Source of the DNA: Cellvibrionales bacterium UBA4451 | Lineage (GTDB): Bacteria > Pseudomonadota > Gammaproteobacteria > Pseudomonadales > Porticoccaceae | Assembly (NCBI GenBank): GCA_002390285.1 | Contig: DGPB01000011.1 | Span: forward strand, 121,440 to 185,439 | Length of the DNA: 64,000 bases | Direction of reading: 5' to 3' | Shown here: positions 7,836-16,034 of the stretch, one piece after another | Position numbering within the stretch: the stretch's first letter is position 1 | How the letters are laid out: the number at the start of each line of letters is the position of its first letter | Translations under genes and position numbers: made by a program | The notes under the pieces: model-generated | Told to the model about the DNA's origin: nothing | The model's input: only the letters and a program-made list of their open reading frames with translations | The model's database searches: none

Positions 7836-9869
7836 TCAGTGAATATCTTTCCAGTATTCACGATTTAGTAACCATACCCAGAGAAACAGGAAGGCTAGAA
7901 ATAATAGCGTATAAATACCAATTCGCTTGCGATCCTCGGCCATTGGTTCAGCCACATACGCCAGGAAATTAACTAAATCGAACACTGCCTCATCATACTC
8001 TTCAGGAGACAGACTACCTTCTTGAATAAGGCTGTAACGACCACAGTCATCTTCAAGAATTTCTTCTCGAGTTAAAGGATCGCGCTTAATACCGCCATTG
8101 TGAGCCATGACTGGGCCAGGAGCACACGCCTGCAAACCTTGAAGGCCCAGCATCGCATGGGGCATGCCCACATCCTTAAACACCTTGTTGTTCACGCCAA
8201 CCGGACGGGTTGGGTCAGCGTAAAAGTTACGAAGATACGTGTACAGCCACTGGGGAGAACGCGCACGAGCCACCAGGGTTAAATCAGGCGGCGGTGCACC
8301 AAACCACTGCTTGGCCTTATCAGAAGGCATAGAGATGCCCATCAGGCTACCAATTTTTTTATCGGCAAGAACCAAGTTATCTATCGCCAAACCAGCGGGA
8401 ATGTTCAGATCGGTGGCAACACGCTCCCAGCGGGAGTACTGGGCAGAGTGACACCCCATGCAGTAGTTCACAAATAGTTGAGCACCATGTTGTAGCGATG
8501 CTTTATCGCCTAGTTCAGCCTCAAACTCATCACAGTGAATAGTGCCGCAATCATAGCTCGACTCAGAACCTACTGCTTTCAAAGGAGCCCAGGCCAGGAA
8601 CAACACAAACAAGAATGCCAATAGCGCCTTCCAGAAACCCATGCCGCCATCCATCGTCACTCGGGCAGGTTCGGGCTTGGTTTTCTCCCATTTAGTCCAA
8701 ATAGGCATTGCCAAGAAAAAGGCGAAGTACAAAATTGCGCAAACCTGAGCCAACATGGTCCGCTCAGGCGTTGGCGCTTTCACACCCAACACACCGAGGA
8801 TAATGAACGAAGCAGCGAAGACCAGAACAGCTACCCGGCTAAAGGTGCCTTTGTAGCGAATGGATTTCACAGGGCTACGATCCAGCCATGGCAGCACAAA
8901 CATAATAGCAATCGCCGCCCCCATCACCGCGAAGCCCGCAAGCTTATCCGGAACTGCCCTCAACATGGAATAGAACGGCGTGAAGTACCACACAGGCGCA
9001 ATGTGCTGTGGTGTTTTCAGTGGGTTAGCAATTTCAAAGTTCGCATGCTCAAGGAAATAGCCGCCCATTTCAGGCACAAAGAACATAATGAAACAGAACA
9101 CGAACAAGAACACCACAATCGGTACGAGGTCATGAACAGTGTAGAAGGGGTGGAAAGGAATACCATCTACAGGGATACCGTTTGCGTCCTTGTTCTTCTT
9201 AATTTCAACGCCATCGGGGTTATTAGAACCCACTTCATGCAGAGCCAAAATATGTAGGACTACCAGTGCCAACAATACAATTGGCACTGCAACCACGTGT
9301 AGCGACATAAATCGATTTAGCGTAATACCAGAGATTAAGTAGTCTCCGCGAACCCACTGCACAATATCATCGCCCACTACCGGTATAGCACCGAACAAGG
9401 AAATAATGACCTGAGCACCCCAGAAAGACATTTGCCCCCAAGGCAATACATAACCCAAAAAGGCTTCCGCCATCAGCGCCACATAGATCGTCATACCGAA
9501 GATCCACACCAACTCACGCGGCGGCTTATACGAACCGTAGATCAAACCACGGAACATATGTAGATAGATCACGATAAAGAAGGCAGAAGCACCGGTAGAG
9601 TGCATATATCGAATAATCCAGCCGTAATCCACATCACGCATGATGTACTCAACCGAGGCAAAAGCGGTTTCAGCGGAACCTTGAAAGCTCATCAACAACC
9701 AGATGCCGGAAATCAGCTGAATCACTAGTATAATCATCGACAACACGCCGAAGACATACCAGAAATTGAAGTTTTTCGGAGCGTAGTACTCAGCCATATG
9801 AGTATTCCAGGCCCGCATAATGGGCAGACGAGCGTCTACCCAATCACGGAATGATATTAACGCTTTCAT
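7836..9869 (-). CDS. petBC: cytochrome b / cytochrome c1 fusion of the bc1 complex
   Basis: One 677-codon frame carries both membrane subunits of ubiquinol-cytochrome c reductase. Residues 1 to about 400 are cytochrome b: heme-ligand His pairs occur at about 89/104 and 191/206, and the Qo-site motif reads PVWY (about 293-296) instead of the common PEWY. A hydrophobic segment at about 412-432 replaces the c1 signal peptide. Residues from about 440 are cytochrome c1, with the heme c site CMGCH at about 470-474, a later Met-containing region and a C-terminal membrane anchor (IGIYTLLFLAFLFLWVWLL). In Pseudomonas b and c1 are separate genes; a precursor of this design is known in Bradyrhizobium (fbcH). 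The start codon overlaps the petA stop (TAATG). Confidence 0.93.
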   Translation of the reverse strand: MKALISFRDWVDARLPIMRAWNTHMAEYYAPKNFNFWYVFGVLSMIILVIQLISGIWLLMSFQGSAETAFASVEYIMRDVDYGWIIRYMHSTGASAFFIVIYLHMFRGLIYGSYKPPRELVWIFGMTIYVALMAEAFLGYVLPWGQMSFWGAQVIISLFGAIPVVGDDIVQWVRGDYLISGITLNRFMSLHVVAVPIVLLALVVLHILALHEVGSNNPDGVEIKKNKDANGIPVDGIPFHPFYTVHDLVPIVVFLFVFCFIMFFVPEMGGYFLEHANFEIANPLKTPQHIAPVWYFTPFYSMLRAVPDKLAGFAVMGAAIAIMFVLPWLDRSPVKSIRYKGTFSRVAVLVFAASFIILGVLGVKAPTPERTMLAQVCAILYFAFFLAMPIWTKWEKTKPEPARVTMDGGMGFWKALLAFLFVLFLAWAPLKAVGSESSYDCGTIHCDEFEAELGDKASLQHGAQLFVNYCMGCHSAQYSRWERVATDLNIPAGLAIDNLVLADKKIGSLMGISMPSDKAKQWFGAPPPDLTLVARARSPQWLYTYLRNFYADPTRPVGVNNKVFKDVGMPHAMLGLQGLQACAPGPVMAHNGGIKRDPLTREEILEDDCGRYSLIQEGSLSPEEYDEAVFDLVNFLAYVAEPMAEDRKRIGIYTLLFLAFLFLWVWLLNREYWKDIH

Positions 9870-10480
9870 TAGCCGGCCTCCTGATCTACACCAATAACTA
9901 TCACACCATCGCTCTCATAGGAGTATGGAGGAACATCAAGATTGGTCGGTGCCGGAACACCGGCAAAAACTCGACCAGAAAGGTCGAACTTAGAACCGTG
10001 ACAAGGGCAGAAGAAGCCACCCATCCAAACAGTATCGCTGGTGCTCAAATCTTCAGCCCCCACTTCTGGGCGGTACATTGGCGCACAACCCAAATGTGTA
10101 CAAAGGCCAACAACAACGAGATATTCTTCCTTACCTTTCATGGCCCTGTGAGTGCCGCCCACATAAGCTGGCTGTTTTGCCTTAGCTGAGGATGGATCCC
10201 TTAAAACCTCTTCCGTTATCCCTTCCAGAGTTTTCAGACTTTCAGCTGTACGACGGACGACATAGACGGGCTTACCACGCCACTCAAACGTCACCATCTG
10301 ACCAGGTTCAATTTTAGAAATGTTGGCCTTGACCGGAGCACCTGCAGCTTTTGCTTTGGCACTTGGGTTCCAGGAACCGACAAAAGGAACGGCTGCTCCA
10401 ACTACCCCAACAGCGCCCACCACACAGGTGGCCCCAGTCAGGAAGCGGCGACGCCCCTCATTAACACCGTCATTACTCAC
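9869..10480 (-). CDS. petA: Rieske iron-sulfur subunit of the bc1 complex
   Basis: A 203-residue ubiquinol-cytochrome c reductase Rieske protein that transfers electrons from ubiquinol to cytochrome c1. A Tat-type N-terminus (GRRRFLTG, about residues 9-16) precedes the single membrane anchor. The [2Fe-2S] ligands lie in CTHLGC (about 125-130) and CPCHGS (about 157-162). The GTG start at 10480 has GGGAG six bases upstream. It is the first gene of the petA-petBC operon, and its stop overlaps the next start, which couples the two subunits. Confidence 0.96.
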   Translation of the reverse strand: MSNDGVNEGRRRFLTGATCVVGAVGVVGAAVPFVGSWNPSAKAKAAGAPVKANISKIEPGQMVTFEWRGKPVYVVRRTAESLKTLEGITEEVLRDPSSAKAKQPAYVGGTHRAMKGKEEYLVVVGLCTHLGCAPMYRPEVGAEDLSTSDTVWMGGFFCPCHGSKFDLSGRVFAGVPAPTNLDVPPYSYESDGVIVIGVDQEAG

Positions 10481-10521
10481 GACGTTCTCCCATTAACAGC
10501 AAAGGTTAGCAATTTTTTTTA

Positions 10522-10549
10522 TGTATACAAAATGGCGAGCAATAGTAAA
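10522..10549 (-). promoter_or_regulatory. candidate petA promoter
   Basis: On the minus strand TTTACT (10549-10544) and TATACA (10527-10522) are separated by 16 bases, about 40 bases upstream of the petA start. The -10 matches at five of six positions and the -35 at four. Confidence 0.45.
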
Positions 10550-10611
10550 GAAAACAGGGGGTTTTTACAAGCTGAAGGCCCGCAAGAATTGGACAACCCT
10601 GCATTTAAAAC

Positions 10612-10645
10612 AAAAAAACCCCGGCTGAATAGAGCCAGGGTTTTT
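10612..10645 (-). terminator. intrinsic terminator after rpsI
   Basis: AAAAACCCCGGCT, a GAATAG loop, and AGCCAGGGTTTTT form a 13-bp stem. Its one imperfect pair is C.A on the plus strand and G.U in minus-strand RNA, so it belongs to the rplM-rpsI transcript. Confidence 0.85.
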
Positions 10646-10661
10646 CGAACAGAATAAAAAA

Positions 10662-11054
10662 TTAACGCTTGGAGAACTGAGGGCGCTTACGAGCTTTATG
10701 CAAGCCAACCTTTTTGCGTTCCACCTCACGTGCATCGCGAGTCAAAAACCCCGCTTTACGGAGATCGCTGCGGAGACCTTCGTCATACTGCAACAATGCC
10801 CGAGAAATCCCATGGCGAATCGCGCCAGCTTGCCCAAAACTGCCGCCACCGGCAACAGTGATTTTCAAATCAAATTTTTCGACGCAGTTAACCAACTCTA
10901 GCGGCTGGCGTATAACCATACGGGCCACTTCACGACCGAAGTATTGCTCCAGAGTGCGATTATTAATTGTTACATTACCGCTACCATTAGTCAGAAAAAC
11001 CCTAGCTGAAGAGGTTTTACGGCGACCGGTGCCATAGTATTGAGTGTCTGCCAT
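10662..11054 (-). CDS. rpsI: 30S ribosomal protein S9
   Basis: A 130-residue S9. The N-terminus QYYGTGRRKTSSARVFL and the invariant basic C-terminal tail KARKRPQFSKR, which reaches the P-site tRNA, are both intact. It is the second gene of the rplM-rpsI operon, 13 bases after rplM, and is followed by a terminator. The placement next to petA matches Pseudomonas. Confidence 0.98.
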   Translation of the reverse strand: MADTQYYGTGRRKTSSARVFLTNGSGNVTINNRTLEQYFGREVARMVIRQPLELVNCVEKFDLKITVAGGGSFGQAGAIRHGISRALLQYDEGLRSDLRKAGFLTRDAREVERKKVGLHKARKRPQFSKR

Positions 11055-11067
11055 AATTAACTATCCG

Positions 11068-11496
11068 TCAGATATTCAGTTCTTGCGGTTGCTGAGCAGC
11101 ATGTGGATGCTCAGTACCTGCGTAGACTTTCAATTTCTTGAACATAGCATTTCCCAGAGGGCCTTTTGGCAACATGCCTTTAACAGCACTCTGGATGGTA
11201 CGTTCAGGAGCCTTGTCCATCAGCTTTTCAAAACTGATGGACTTCAATCCACCCGGATAACCGGTGTGGTGGTGGTAAATTTTGTCTTTCGCCTTATTAC
11301 CTGTCACACGAACTTTCTCAGCATTGACAACCACGATGTAATCGCCGGTATCAACATGAGGCGTGAACTCCGGCTTATGCTTACCGCGTAGGCGTGAAGC
11401 AATACCCGCGGCCAAACGACCGAGCGTTTTATCAGCTGCGTCAATAACAAACCAATCGTGCTGGACGGTCTCTGGCTTCGCACTAAATGTTTTCAT
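11068..11496 (-). CDS. rplM: 50S ribosomal protein L13
   Basis: A 142-residue L13, an early-assembly protein of the large subunit. Recognisable segments include WFVIDAADKTLGRLA near the N-terminus, DYIVVVNAEKVRVTG and the HTGYPGGLK motif. It is the first gene of the rplM-rpsI operon and has a good sigma-70 promoter about 60-90 bases upstream. I saw no structure in the leader that I could confidently call an autoregulatory site. Confidence 0.98.
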   Translation of the reverse strand: MKTFSAKPETVQHDWFVIDAADKTLGRLAAGIASRLRGKHKPEFTPHVDTGDYIVVVNAEKVRVTGNKAKDKIYHHHTGYPGGLKSISFEKLMDKAPERTIQSAVKGMLPKGPLGNAMFKKLKVYAGTEHPHAAQQPQELNI

Positions 11497-11556
11497 CTTT
11501 TCCTGCCTAAAATTTTTGGGCTTCCCGTCAAATGGGGCTTACCAAAAGGAGGGCGC

Positions 11557-11585
11557 ATTCTACAGATGGGACATAGACTTTTCAA
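11557..11585 (-). promoter_or_regulatory. sigma-70 promoter of rplM-rpsI
   Basis: On the minus strand TTGAAA (11585-11580) and TAGAAT (11562-11557) have an ideal 17-base spacer and are followed by a GC-rich discriminator (GCGCCC). This fits a strong, growth-regulated ribosomal protein promoter. Confidence 0.65.
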
Positions 11586-11756
11586 GAGCCTTTTCAATGC
11601 GCATTACACCTAAAACGCAATAACGTCTAACTTACTGCCAGCCTTTTACACGCCACAAGGGTTTCTTGTTATATAAGCCCGAGCAAAGCATCGGCATAAC
11701 AGGGCGAACTTCACCTTAAAACCCGAGTTACAAGACAGCAATATCCCAACACGCTA

Positions 11757-12896
11757 TTAAGGCCGATGAGGTCTTGCTAGGTATTCGTGAGACTGCATTT
11801 CCAGCAACCGGCTCTGGGTACGCTGAAACTCAAAATTGAGCCGCCCGCCAGAGTAAAGAGACCCCAAATTCACCTCTGCTGATAACACCAGCTTTACGTT
11901 TCGATCGTAAAACTCATCCACCATATTGATAAAACGTCGCGCTATATCGTCATTTTTTTGTCCCATCTGCCTCACACCGCCCACTAACACAGCATGAAAC
12001 TCCCGGGCCAGTTCTATATAGTCATATTGACTGCGGGGAATGTTACAAATAACGTTGAAATCAAACCAGACCACATCTTCCGCCACATACCGACAATGGA
12101 TTTTCCTACCCTCCGCTTCAATATTCACACCCTCTCTCACTTCACCCAAAGCCGGCGCCAAACTATTAAATGCTGACATCAATGCCGCCTCGGCTATCGT
12201 GCCCAAAGGCTGATGATAGAGCTCTGCACGCTCAAGCGCCCGAAGCCGGTAGTCCACTCCACCATCGACATTGATGACATCCGTATGCTCATTTAGCAAA
12301 GCAATGGTCGGCAAAAACCGTCGGCGCTGTAGACCGTTCTCGTAAAGGTTGTTCGGCATAATATTAGATGTGGCCACCAAAGTTACTCGCCGGTCAAACA
12401 AGTATTCAAGCAGGGCCCCCAACAACATAGCATCAGTGATATCTGATACAAAAAACTCATCAAAACAAATAACTCGAGCCTCGCTAGCAAGCCGATCGGC
12501 TACCTTCTCTAGCGGATTCTTTTCACCCTTGAGCAGCCTTAACTCCCCATGCACTCTCCGCATAAAGCGATGAAAATGCACTCGCATCTTCTGCTCAAAA
12601 GGAAGGCTTTCGTAGAAGTTGTCCATCAGGTAAGTCTTGCCTCGACCCACCCCGCCCCAGAAGTACAGCCCCTTAATAGGCCCAGCCGCCTCAGAAGGCT
12701 TGAACTTACTCCTAAACTTTGCCAACAAACCAAGCTGTTGCTTTTCTTTTGTCTCAGGAGTCAACCTCTCGTAGAGCGACTGCAAACAGTACACAGCGTT
12801 CTCCTGAGAGGCATCATAATTAAACCCCTCCTGCTGAAGGTCATGCCGGTACCGTTGCACAGGCGTCAGAGGTATAGATAAGACCGGCTGGGACAT
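11757..12896 (-). CDS. zapE: cell division protein ZapE (AFG1-like ATPase)
   Basis: An AFG1/LACE1-type P-loop ATPase that in E. coli associates with the divisome and modulates FtsZ rings. It has Walker A GGVGRGKTYLMD (about residues 85-96), Walker B VICFDEFFV and the sensor region VATSNIMPNNLYENGLQR. I start it at ATG 12896 (MSQPVLSIPLTPVQRY), giving 379 residues, the family length; the frame stays open about 44 codons further upstream without similarity to the family. It is divergent from zapG, so two genes linked to division share this 194-base upstream region. The zapE-zapG-algW order resembles Pseudomonas. Confidence 0.93.
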   Translation of the reverse strand: MSQPVLSIPLTPVQRYRHDLQQEGFNYDASQENAVYCLQSLYERLTPETKEKQQLGLLAKFRSKFKPSEAAGPIKGLYFWGGVGRGKTYLMDNFYESLPFEQKMRVHFHRFMRRVHGELRLLKGEKNPLEKVADRLASEARVICFDEFFVSDITDAMLLGALLEYLFDRRVTLVATSNIMPNNLYENGLQRRRFLPTIALLNEHTDVINVDGGVDYRLRALERAELYHQPLGTIAEAALMSAFNSLAPALGEVREGVNIEAEGRKIHCRYVAEDVVWFDFNVICNIPRSQYDYIELAREFHAVLVGGVRQMGQKNDDIARRFINMVDEFYDRNVKLVLSAEVNLGSLYSGGRLNFEFQRTQSRLLEMQSHEYLARPHRP

Positions 12897-13090
12897 AGCT
12901 CGCCAAACAAACATAGATCCGTAAATTGGGCGTGAACTGTAGCGAGGAGCTGGTTGATTAGCAACCCAAAAGCACTTAAATGAGCACCCCTCCCAACGGA
13001 GCATCTTACTAAAAAAATGTTGCCTCAAGCCCTCGCATCTTTCAGACTACAGATATTAAATTTTTAACCCAGCATCATGGAGACAATGGC

Positions 13091-13606
13091 TTGACCAACC
13101 CAATTCTGTTAATCGGACTGTTATCCTTGGCAACCGGCCTAATCATTGGCTTTATTTTAGCCCGCTCACTTCACCCACAGGCACGGGAGCGCAAGGAGCT
13201 GGAAGAACAACTGAGGAAATCCCAGGACCAAATAAAGGACTACCAGCAGGAAGTTACTGCGCATTTTGTCAAAACCTCCGAGCTGATTAACAACCTATCG
13301 CATAGCTATCGAGATGTTCATGAACACCTCGCCACAAGCGCCATGCACCTCACAAACCCTGAAATTAGCCGTCAACTAATCGATGCTGGCTTTGGACGTC
13401 ATGAAAATAACAGCAACCTGATCTCAGGTGATACGCCAGAACCCCCTAAAGACTATGCCCCAAAGGTCCCAGGCGGAGTCCTTAGCGAAGAGTATGGCTT
13501 AAAGGAAGATGCTCAAACACCAAACGCCGCACACCTGAAAGTTGTCAGTGATGCAGCTCAGGACATCAGTGATGATGAGGAAGACCCTACACTCAAAGTA
13601 AGCTAA
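13091..13606 (+). CDS. zapG: ZapG/YhcB (DUF1043) membrane protein
   Basis: A 171-residue YhcB-family protein with one N-terminal membrane helix (about residues 5-24). A coiled coil follows (about 30-75), rich in Glu, Gln and Lys, then the conserved VTAHFVKTSELINNLSHSYRDVHEHLA segment in two parts around residue 60-85, and a variable acidic tail. In enterics the protein links cell division and envelope synthesis. The start is an unusual TTG at 13091, supported by GGAG eight bases upstream; no in-frame ATG gives a complete membrane helix. Confidence 0.88.
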   Translation: MTNPILLIGLLSLATGLIIGFILARSLHPQARERKELEEQLRKSQDQIKDYQQEVTAHFVKTSELINNLSHSYRDVHEHLATSAMHLTNPEISRQLIDAGFGRHENNSNLISGDTPEPPKDYAPKVPGGVLSEEYGLKEDAQTPNAAHLKVVSDAAQDISDDEEDPTLKVS

Positions 13607-13714
13607 GGCTTTATTAACAACAGAGCCATCACAACCAACCGAGCCCCTCTATACAACCCGTACTTTTATTGCTTTGTGCCATAATAGCCGCCAGATAAAC
13701 AACAGGAGGTGGCA

Positions 13715-14863
13715 GTGTCCACTATCTATCGGGTATTGCGCTACTTAAGCTGGCCGGCCATTGCTGGATTGTTAGCGGCAGCTGTTATTTTGTTGCTTTT
13801 CCCAGAGGGGCTTAACAACCATAGCAATATGGAAACTACAGGCTTATCCCCAACCGCCAATAGTGAATGGGCTGGACCAGCCTCCTACGCATCCGCAGTA
13901 CGTCGTGCGTCACCCTCAGTAGTCAATATCTATACCCGAAAAAAATTAGCACAGGCTCGCCACCCACTGATGGACGACCCCTCTTTTAAACGCTTCTTCA
14001 ATAGCAGTAACCAACCACAACAGCAGCGTATGCAATCCTCTCTGGGATCAGGCGTTATTATTACAGCTGATGGCTATGTGCTGACCAACAATCACGTGGT
14101 CGAAAGTGCTGACGAAATACTGATTCAGCTGCAGGATGGCCGCGAAGCCCTAGTGCAAGTGGTGGGCAGGGACCCAGAAACTGATCTGGCGGTACTCAAA
14201 GCGGACCTCGACCAACTTACTCCGATCAGCATTGGCGACCCCAATCAGATAAACGTAGGCGATGTTGTGCTTGCCATCGGCAACCCGTTCGGAGTTGGGC
14301 AGTCTGTATCCCAAGGGATTGTCAGTGCAACTGGCCGTAATGGGCTGGGACTCAACACTTTTGAAAACTTTATTCAGACCGATGCCGCTATTAACCCGGG
14401 CAATTCAGGTGGCGCCTTGGTTGACGCTTATGGCAACTTGCTTGGCATCAACGCCGCTATCCTAGATCGTACTGGCTACTCCGTAGGTATCGGCTTTGCT
14501 ATCCCCGGAAATACGGCTATTAAAGTGCTCGAGGATATCGTGAAGCATGGCAGGGTAATCCGAGGATGGCTGGGCGTTGAAGCACGTCCCCTAACAAGAC
14601 AGGCAGCAGAATTACTCGACCTTGACCCGCCCTCCGGGCTAGTAATTACCAGTATTTATCGGAGAAGCCCGGCACATCTAGCAGGCCTTCAATCCGGCGA
14701 TATAATTACTCGTATCAACGATTATTGGGTGGTGGATACTGAGCGCAGTATGAATATGATCGCCGACCTCTCACCTGGCGACTCAGTTAAACTCGACATT
14801 CTGCGCGGCGGAGAAAGCAGCACCATGATGGCAGTTGCAGGCACCCGCCCCATCGTTGAATAG
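13715..14863 (+). CDS. degS: DegS/AlgW-type periplasmic serine protease
   Basis: A membrane-anchored HtrA-family protease. An N-terminal membrane helix (about residues 10-30) is followed by a trypsin-like domain with His in NNHVVE, Asp in ETDLAVL and the nucleophile Ser in NPGNSGGALV, then one PDZ domain at about 280-375. A single PDZ and a TM anchor indicate DegS/AlgW, the site-1 protease that senses misfolded outer-membrane proteins and cleaves an anti-sigma factor to activate sigma-E/AlgU. AGGAGG at 13704-13709 overlaps the upstream GTG 13709, so GTG 13715, five bases downstream of it, is the likely start. The position before hisC matches algW in Pseudomonas. Confidence 0.93.
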   Translation: MSTIYRVLRYLSWPAIAGLLAAAVILLLFPEGLNNHSNMETTGLSPTANSEWAGPASYASAVRRASPSVVNIYTRKKLAQARHPLMDDPSFKRFFNSSNQPQQQRMQSSLGSGVIITADGYVLTNNHVVESADEILIQLQDGREALVQVVGRDPETDLAVLKADLDQLTPISIGDPNQINVGDVVLAIGNPFGVGQSVSQGIVSATGRNGLGLNTFENFIQTDAAINPGNSGGALVDAYGNLLGINAAILDRTGYSVGIGFAIPGNTAIKVLEDIVKHGRVIRGWLGVEARPLTRQAAELLDLDPPSGLVITSIYRRSPAHLAGLQSGDIITRINDYWVVDTERSMNMIADLSPGDSVKLDILRGGESSTMMAVAGTRPIVE

Positions 14864-14916
14864 ATCAGACCTAAATCAGCACAACGACCAGCTGACCCAG
14901 GACACGACAACCCTCA

Positions 14917-15987
14917 TCACAAACAGCCCAATAACCCAGCCAGCACATCTAACAACCGCCTGTTTTGCTCTGGAAGGCCAATTGTAATACGTAAATACTG
15001 GTCAATTCGGTGCTGCTTAAAGTGGCGAACAATAATACCTTGCTCACGAAGCCCTGCTAATAATTCAGCGGCATCGCATTGAGGATGAGAAACAAACAAA
15101 AAGTTAGCTGCCGAAGGTAGCACTTGAAACCCCAACGCACTCAGCTCAGACACCAGCTGCCCCCGACTGTCAATCACCGCCTGACAGACCTGCTTAAAAT
15201 AAGCCTCATCTTCAAATGCCGCAACACCGCCTGCAATGGCAAGCTGATCCAGTGGATAGGAGTTGAAACTATTCTTAACTCGCTCTAATGCCTCAATCAA
15301 AGATGACTGCCCCACGGCAAACCCGACTCTCAACCCTGCCAGCGAACGGGACTTGGATAGCGTCTGAGTCACCAGTAGATTGGGGTAACGATCCACCAAG
15401 GCGATAGCACTTTCACCACCAAAGTCGATATAGGCCTCATCCACCACCACCACTGAACCCTGATTGTCTTGCAATAACGACTCAATATCAGCCAGAGGCA
15501 GCAACTGACCAGTAGGCGCGTTAGGATTAGGGAAAATAATACCCCCATTAGCCTTTTTGTAATCTGCAGTGCAAAGCGTTAAATCTTCGGCCAGCGGCAC
15601 AAGCTCGAATGGCACCTGATACAGCCCACAATACACCGGATAAAAGCTGTAAGTGATATCCGGAAACAAAATAGGTTGCTTGTGTTTTAGCAGTGCCTGA
15701 AAAATATGCGCCAGCACTTCATCAGAACCATTACCCACAAACACCTGATTTGTATTCAAGCTATAGAATCTAGCTATCGCCTGCTTCAAAAGATCAGCAT
15801 TGGGATCGGGATACAGCCGCAACTCATCGCCGAGGCTTGCCGAAATAGCATCCAACACCTTAGGCGATGGGCCGTAGGGGTTTTCGTTAGTATTTAATTT
15901 GACTAAATTTGACAGCTTAGGTTGCTCACCCGGCACATAAGGATCCAGTTCGCTGACAATATCACTCCAATACTTATTGGTGGGCAT
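14917..15987 (-). CDS. hisC: histidinol-phosphate aminotransferase
   Basis: A PLP-dependent class I/II aminotransferase that converts imidazole-acetol phosphate to histidinol phosphate. The PLP-binding Lys lies in TLSKSRSLAGLRVG. NTNENPYGPSP near the N-terminus and VVVDEAYIDFGG carry the substrate and cofactor contacts. ATG 15987 is preferred because GGAGT lies a few bases upstream and the protein then begins MPTNKYWSDIV; an upstream start would add ten residues. It is the last gene of a hisG-hisD-hisC operon on the minus strand. Confidence 0.96.
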   Translation of the reverse strand: MPTNKYWSDIVSELDPYVPGEQPKLSNLVKLNTNENPYGPSPKVLDAISASLGDELRLYPDPNADLLKQAIARFYSLNTNQVFVGNGSDEVLAHIFQALLKHKQPILFPDITYSFYPVYCGLYQVPFELVPLAEDLTLCTADYKKANGGIIFPNPNAPTGQLLPLADIESLLQDNQGSVVVVDEAYIDFGGESAIALVDRYPNLLVTQTLSKSRSLAGLRVGFAVGQSSLIEALERVKNSFNSYPLDQLAIAGGVAAFEDEAYFKQVCQAVIDSRGQLVSELSALGFQVLPSAANFLFVSHPQCDAAELLAGLREQGIIVRHFKQHRIDQYLRITIGLPEQNRRLLDVLAGLLGCL

Positions 15988-16034
15988 AACACTCCTGAAC
16001 AACGTATTCCTGGACAAAATAGAGTCGCGACCCG

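Noticed and set aside
11497..11560. Possible L13 autoregulatory leader
   Set aside because: A short CCC/GGG pairing is visible in the rplM leader, but I could not match it to a known leader structure.
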